64,000 bases of DNA from Auriscalpium vulgare (taxonomy: Eukaryota; Basidiomycota; Agaricomycetes; Russulales; Auriscalpiaceae): the NCBI GenBank assembly GCA_019915015.1, contig JAHBBC010000009.1, forward strand, positions 1,550,001 to 1,614,000. The letters run 5' to 3'. The position numbers and the translations under genes are program-made. Within the stretch, counting starts at the first letter, position 1. Each line of letters begins with the position of its first letter. The notes below the pieces were generated by a model, which saw nothing but the letters and a program-made list of their open reading frames with translations, was not told the DNA's origin and did not search any database. Positions 58,257-64,000 of this stretch are shown here, piece by piece.

Positions 58257-61200
58257 ATGCCCGGCCTCAAGAAGGCGTCGACTGCGACGAAGCAAAAGTC
58301 GCTGAACGCGTACTTCAAGGCTCCCGCGAAATCTGACCCCGTGGAACCATCGTCAGACGCGCCTGACGCGACAGACGTGCCCGACGTTCCCGACGTGGTC
58401 AGCGATGACGACGAGGATGAGGCTGAGGAGGAGGCGACTACTGGGAAGAAGGAAAAATACGTGTCGCCAGAGGACTCCCCTCTTCCACCCCTCTCCCACA
58501 TCCCGTCTATCTTCGCCGACATCGTCGACCGCATCCCCGACATCCTGGACGTCGCGAAGAAGATAACAGGCCGCAAGCTGCGCGTAGCGACAATGTGTTC
58601 GGGCACGGAATCCCCTCTTTTGGCTCTCAATCTCATCAGTCGCGCCATGGAGGAGAAGTGGGGCACGAAGCTGGACGTCGAACACGTGTTCTCATGCGAG
58701 ATCGTACCATTCAAACAGGCGTACATTGAGCGGAATTTCCAACCCCCGCTGCTTTTTCGCGATGTTTGCGAGCTGGGCGACCAATACGCGTGAGCTTTCT
58801 CTTTGTGATCTTGCTAGTTCGTGTGCCTAACTTTCATCGACAGACATACCGCGTATGGTGCGAAAGCGGCCGTCCCTGGTAACGTCGACATGCTGATCGC
58901 AGGCACGTCCTGCGTGGACTACTCGAACCTCAACAACGAGAAGAAGGAGATCGATGGCGGTGGCGAATCCGGTCGCACATTTCACGGTATGCTCAACTGG
59001 GTTGCAAAGCACCGGCCGCCCATCGTCATCCTTGAGAATGTCTGCTCCGCCCCATGGCCAAACGTGATCAAGAAGTTCGAGAGTATCCAATACAGCGCAC
59101 AGTGGATGCGCCTCGATACCAAGTACTTCTATGTCCCCCACACCCGGACGCGCGGTTACCTCATGGCCGTCAATGTGAAGGGCTCGAGTCTCCCGAAAAA
59201 GTGGCTTGATCGCATGAACTCGATGAAGCGTGACGCGTCGGCAACTTTTGATGCGTTTCTTCTCCAAAGCGACGACCCCCGCATTCATCAGGCACGGGAG
59301 CGTCTGGTACAGGAGAATTACAACGCCCTGGACCGGAAGACCGGGCGGACGGACTGGGGGCGTTGCGAATCGCGGCATCAACGTGCGAGGCTAGAGGAGA
59401 CTCTGGGCCCGAAGCGCCCGCTCACCAACTGGGATGAAGGTGCGTCTTTGGGCTCAAAAGTGCGATGATCGCACTGACAATGCGGGCAGGTGGAGTGGTC
59501 AAGATGCAGGACTTCTGCTGGATAGATTGGGGCGGCGGTCAGGTTGAGCGCGTCTGGGATTTGATGGACATCTCCTCCCTGCGTTCTGCGAAGCTAGGCA
59601 TTGACGCAGCGTTCAAGAGGTGATTTTAGCGCGTCCATGCTCAAGGTTAAGTTAGCGTATTGACGTCTCTGTCTCATCTTCTAGCCAAGTGTGGAATTTA
59701 TCCCAGAACGTGGATCGCTCGACCGGCTCCGGTCGTGTGGGCATCTCGCCATGCCTCACGCCTTCAATGATTCCCTACATCACGAACCGGGGCGGGCCCA
59801 TGGTCGGTCTGGAGGCTTTGCATCTGCAGGGTCTACCTATCGATGAGCTTCTGTTGACCCGCGAGAGCGAGGACCAGCTCGCCGATCTCGCCGGCAACGC
59901 CATGTCGACTACCGTTGTCGGTACCACCATGTTGGTGGCCCTTGTCCTCGCGCAGGGACTCCTTACGGCAGGCCAAGACCAGGGGACGTACGAGGAGAAG
60001 AATGGAACTGCCATCGTCGAAGAAGCCGAGGATGACGCGATGGACGTCGACATCGTTGTGGACTCTGTAGATGGCCACATAGCGGGCGAGGAGCAACTCT
60101 TGGAGCGTCCTTTTGACCTCTCTACGACGTCTGATTTACCCCTTGCCGACCTACTCGCTGACGCCGTTAAAAGCGCCCGTCTTTGCGCTTGCGAGGGCCG
60201 GAAAGACATCGTCGATCGCCAAATCCTTCGCTGCCAGGACTGCGGCTCTACCTCCTGCGTGAAGGACGGAGGACGTCCGGAGCACAACACTGCTCTTGTC
60301 GACGTTGAAGCGGAGCCACGCTTGGCGCCATCGGTCTTCGCCCGCAACTTGAAGGCGGCCCTTCCGATGTGCCTCAAGTTCTCGGACATCAACGAGCAGC
60401 TCCTAGAGTCCCTCAAGGGGCAAGCGGCGGTCAACATCAGTGCAAAGCGCTGGTCTTCGTGGCGGTCTGCTGTCCTGGAGGCCGTCGACTTCGAGCTGCG
60501 CTTTCTCGAGCTGAAGCGTCAAGACGTCTGGTCGGCGACCTACGAGTCCGAAAAGGCGCGCTTGGTGCTCAACCTCCATCCCGAACGGCCTGAGTGGCTC
60601 TTCTTCGCGAAACCTGCCTCGAGCGAGCCCGCGAACGCTGACATTCGCAAGATCCTCATGTACCCTGTCGCTCGACTTCTATGCGACACTGCGCTCCTCA
60701 GTGGCCAGTGGGAAATTGCCCTTCCCCTTGCATCGTCGGTTAGCATCACCATCAAGGGTGTCGGCGAGCTCGTACCTTCCTGGGAGGCCAAGCTCGGCTT
60801 GCAGAGCTCGGAATTTGTGGACAAGACCGTCTACTCGAAGCTCGAGGTCACGGTATCGGACAAGGACGCCTCGGCATTTGATCGCAACATCGCCGGCGAG
60901 TATACGCTTCTGGATAAGTGCGGGACCGCGAACAACGCGCTGCACAAGAAGGCAGTGGCGAAGGACGACGCAGGGATGCCTGCGCTCTTCATGCTTCTTG
61001 ACCCCTCGCGGTCCGGGAAAGTCGAGGAAGACGGCTTCGTCTTCTCGACGAGCATTCGGCGGTATGAGTACGGTGAGATGCGTCCCATCGTAGCACGTCT
61101 TCAACCGTCATGGAGGCAGTCGAGCAAAGAAGGCGCACAGACAGTTACGTGCACTATCCCGCAGAAGTTCGTGAAGGCTGTGAATGTCAGCCTGAAGGTA

Positions 61201-64000
61201 CGATCTTTCCTTTGTATTGCATGTACTGAGACTCACTGTCTCGCTAGCCATCACATAGTCAATCAGCGCGATTCTCTGTCCCTCAAGAGAACCTGGAAAT
61301 CTCGGTGGACAAAGAAGCTTGCCAGACGGCGAACGCTCTCCTCGTCGCTCGTGTCCCTCTTCGCGATCAAGCCGGTCCAGAATGGCCGAGGGGCGTCTGG
61401 CAAGAGCTTGAGCCGATTCACGAGCGTGCGACGTTCAAGTCGCTCTCGTGGCTGATTGAGCGCATCAAAGTAGTCAACGGGAACTTCAACACATGGCAAG
61501 AAGTTGCTTTGCCAGAGGATCATTCGAACTGCGAGCGCTGCGCACCACAGGCACCCTCTTTGCGCTGGATCAAGGTCGGGCGGAAAGTCACAGCGATTGA
61601 GGACAGCGCAGAAGCCGGCGAATACGAGCGGCGTCTGAAGCGGCGCCCTGCCGCCTTCGTGACGCAGTTGAAGCTCGACGGCGAGGGTGTCGGCACTGTA
61701 CGTATCGGAGTCAACGTCCCCTCGCTTACCCATCGCGCACTTTCCCGCCTGCCGACTGCCAATCGCGCGGGCACACCGGTGTTGTCTTGGCGCTTGGACA
61801 CGGATTTCAAGCCCTTGGTGAAGCTCATACTGCCCAAGTTCCAGCTGTCCAGCAATCGTTTGGACCCGGAGCACGCGCAGCCTCCTCACTTCAAGAAGTA
61901 CCCGCTGCGCGTCGAGCAGCTCCGCTCTCTCAGCTGGATGCTCGAGCAGGAGAACCCGAAGGCGCCTCCGTTCATCGAAGAAGAGGTATCCGAGGCGATC
62001 CTCGACCCCCTCGGTTGGAGGGCCGAGGGCCGTGCACAGAAGCCTGTGCACATCCGTGGAGGTGTGCTCGCCGATGAAGTCGGTTATGGGAAGACAGCGA
62101 TCACCCTCGGTCTCATCGACTGCACGCGCGAGGCCATTGCGCGTGAGGTTGAAAAGGCGCCGGAAATTCCTGGCAAGATCAACGTCAAGGCCACCCTCGT
62201 CCCTGTCCCGCCCCATCTCACACGCCAGTGGACGACCGAGAGCGAGAAGTTCATTTCAAAGAAGGCGGACTTCAAGACCGTCACCCTCACCACCGCAGCG
62301 AACCTCAACACCGTTACTGTTCGCGATATCATGGACGCCGACACGATCTTCGTGGCTTCCAATCTCTTCAAGAGCTCTGTATACCTTGCGAACCTCGAGG
62401 CGTTCGCGGCTGGTGGTGCGCTTCCCGCTGCGGACGGGCGATACTTTAACGCCCGTTTAGACACGTCACTGGAAGCCCTGAAGGGGCAGGTTGATCGGCT
62501 GCGGACTGAGGGCTCGCGCGCGGTCATGACGGAGATCAAGGCTTCCCGGAAGAAGGGTAAGACAAGCATTCATGCATATGGACTGCAATTGCTGACCTCT
62601 TGGCAGATCAAGAAGCCGAGGAAGCTATGCGCCCCTCGAAGCGCCTGAAGGGCGTGCATGGCGTTGCTGTGCCCAAGGATGTCTCGGTGACGTCTACAAA
62701 GGCCGAAGCCTCGAGCAGCACGGCGGCCACTTCCGCGACGAATGTGGCCACAGGCTCGCGGAAATCTTCGTCGTCGTTCTTCAGTCACGTTGAAGTTCCT
62801 TGCCCCTCCGATGTTTACAAGAAGGCGTCGGCCATGAAGAGCGACCGTTCGTCGTCTCCTATCCCACTCGAATCAGACGACGATGAGGAGCCTGTACAGC
62901 CTAAGAACCGCCGAGCGGCTGCGAAGGTTGTTTATGTCGACGAAGATGAGGACGAGGACGAGAAGCCCGTGAAGAAAGGTCGTCTAAGCAAGGGCAAGCG
63001 CGCAGCGTCACCAGACTACGTGGCCTCCGACGAGGACGTGAACGACGAGGACGATGCTTCGTTCGGCGAGGAATCTGACGATGAGGATGCGCCCAAAGCT
63101 AAGTCGAAGGGTAAGGCCAAAGCTAAGCCGAAGCCAAAGACGAAACTGGGCCCCAAGCCGAAGAAGAATGCGAAGAAGTCCGAGGATGATGATTCGATGG
63201 ACGTTGACGATGCGACCACGTCGGCTTCTGAAGCATCGAATGTCTCGAAGAAGCGCAAGCGCGAGGAGAAAGAGGAAAAGCCGAAGGAACTGCGGGAGGC
63301 GAAGGACCCATGGAAGCTGCTGAAGGACGCGTCACGCGACTGGGAGGACATGAAGGCACCACCGCTCGAAATGTTCAATTTCGCGCGGATCGTCGTCGAC
63401 GAATACACGTACCTCGACGGCAAAACGCACGCGCTCATTACACGGCTCACTGCTGACCGGCGCTGGGTACTGTCGGGTACGCCTCCGATCCACGACTTCG
63501 CGGCTGTCAAGACCATCGCTGCGCACCTCGACCTGCATCTTGGAATCGACGACGACGGCGAGGGCCAATCAGCGCAGGTTCGGAAGCGTCGGCGCGAGCA
63601 GACAGGTACGTGTTCCATCAGTAGAAAAGTCACGTTTTATCTATGACGCGAACCAATCTTCTAGCTGTGGAAAAGTTCCACTCCTTCCGCGAGACTCATA
63701 GCTTAGACTGGCACGCGCACCGACACGACATCGGACAAGCCTTCCTGGACCGCTTCGTCCGCCAAGTGCGTTCTCCTTACTCGATATTCCTTACGTGCTA
63801 ATGACCTGCTGCAGAATATCGCCGAGATTGACGAAATTCCTTGGGTGGAGAAAATTGAGAAGGTTGTCTTGCCGGCCGCTGAGCGAGCAATCTACCTTGA
63901 ACTCGAGCATCACCTTCGTGCGCTGGACATGACCATCAAGCGCGGCAAGAAAACGGAGAGCGATCGGGAGAAGCGGTTGGCCCAGTCTCTCGGAGACAGC
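58257..64000 (+). CDS. DNMT5: DNMT5-type DNA methyltransferase / SNF2 ATPase, 3' incomplete
   Basis: Eight exons reach the window edge (58257-58789, 58844-59439, 59490-59619, 59685-61197, 61248-62556, 62607-63605, 63665-63765, 63815-64000), 1789 codons without a stop. The N-terminus has a PIP-box-like KQKSLNAYF and an acidic stretch. The C5-methyltransferase part has motif I ATMCSGTES (about 110), motif IV AGTSCVDYSN with C201, motif VI ILENVCSAPW and motif X GNAMSTTVVG. A Cys-rich zinc-binding-like segment (CACEG ... CQDCGSTSC) follows near residue 650. The SNF2 part has Walker A LADEVGYGKT (K1206), DEYTYL (D1625) and RRWVLSGTPP. A Lys/Asp-rich insertion of several hundred residues separates Walker A and B. 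DNMT5 maintains CpG methylation using ATP. The rest of the helicase lies beyond the window. Confidence 0.92.

Overview
The window is nuclear DNA of a filamentous basidiomycete, most likely an Agaricomycete of the polypore kind. Support: GC-rich genes split by many 45-90 bp GT-AG introns, a Clr2-type silencing protein, a DNMT5 DNA methyltransferase, secreted sedolisin peptidases and a GH16 glucanase family. No species call is possible from the sequence. All gene models were spliced by hand; every multi-exon model listed as CDS closes in frame, except the last gene, which runs off the window edge.

Layout. 1.2-2.7 kb: acidic Pro-rich repeat protein. 3.6-6.6 kb: Clr2-like silencing protein. 7.4-9.4 kb (-): PP2A B55 subunit. 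9.7-10.0 kb: COX9. 10.7-11.5 kb (-): short XPA-C-like protein. 11.9-13.6 kb: FBXO9/Hrt3-type F-box protein. 14.2-15.8 kb: F-box/LRR protein. 17.3-18.5 kb: GH16 glucanase. 19.1-20.6 kb: DNAJB12/14-type ER J-protein. 21.6-32.5 kb: two near-identical sedolisins (-) flanking a secreted five-repeat precursor and a second XPA-C-like gene. 33.5-35.5 kb (-): phosphoglucomutase. 36.9-42.8 kb (-): three tandem GH16 genes, the last a pseudogene. 46.1-47.5 kb: small protein with five Zn2Cys6 clusters. 48.1-49.5 kb (-): RFC subunit. 49.8-50.5 kb: ubiquitin-eS31. 50.7-54.0 kb (-): ZW10/Dsl1. 54.3-56.8 kb: CID-domain RNA-binding-like protein. 56.9-58.1 kb (-): PAP2 lipid phosphatase. 58.3 kb to the end: DNMT5, incomplete.

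The two most unusual items are (a) the 374-residue secreted protein at 26389-28185. Its five repeats each carry two dibasic Arg-Arg sites that would release alternating cationic amphipathic and acidic peptides, and each repeat is encoded by two phase-2 exons duplicated together with their introns; and (b) the 327-residue protein at 46070-47533 with five consecutive Zn2Cys6 binuclear clusters. The stretch from 16 to 46 kb behaves as a fast-evolving secretome region, with segmental duplications, minisatellite leaders and a decaying gene copy. The two ends, 3.6-15.8 kb and 48-64 kb, hold mainly conserved housekeeping and chromatin genes.
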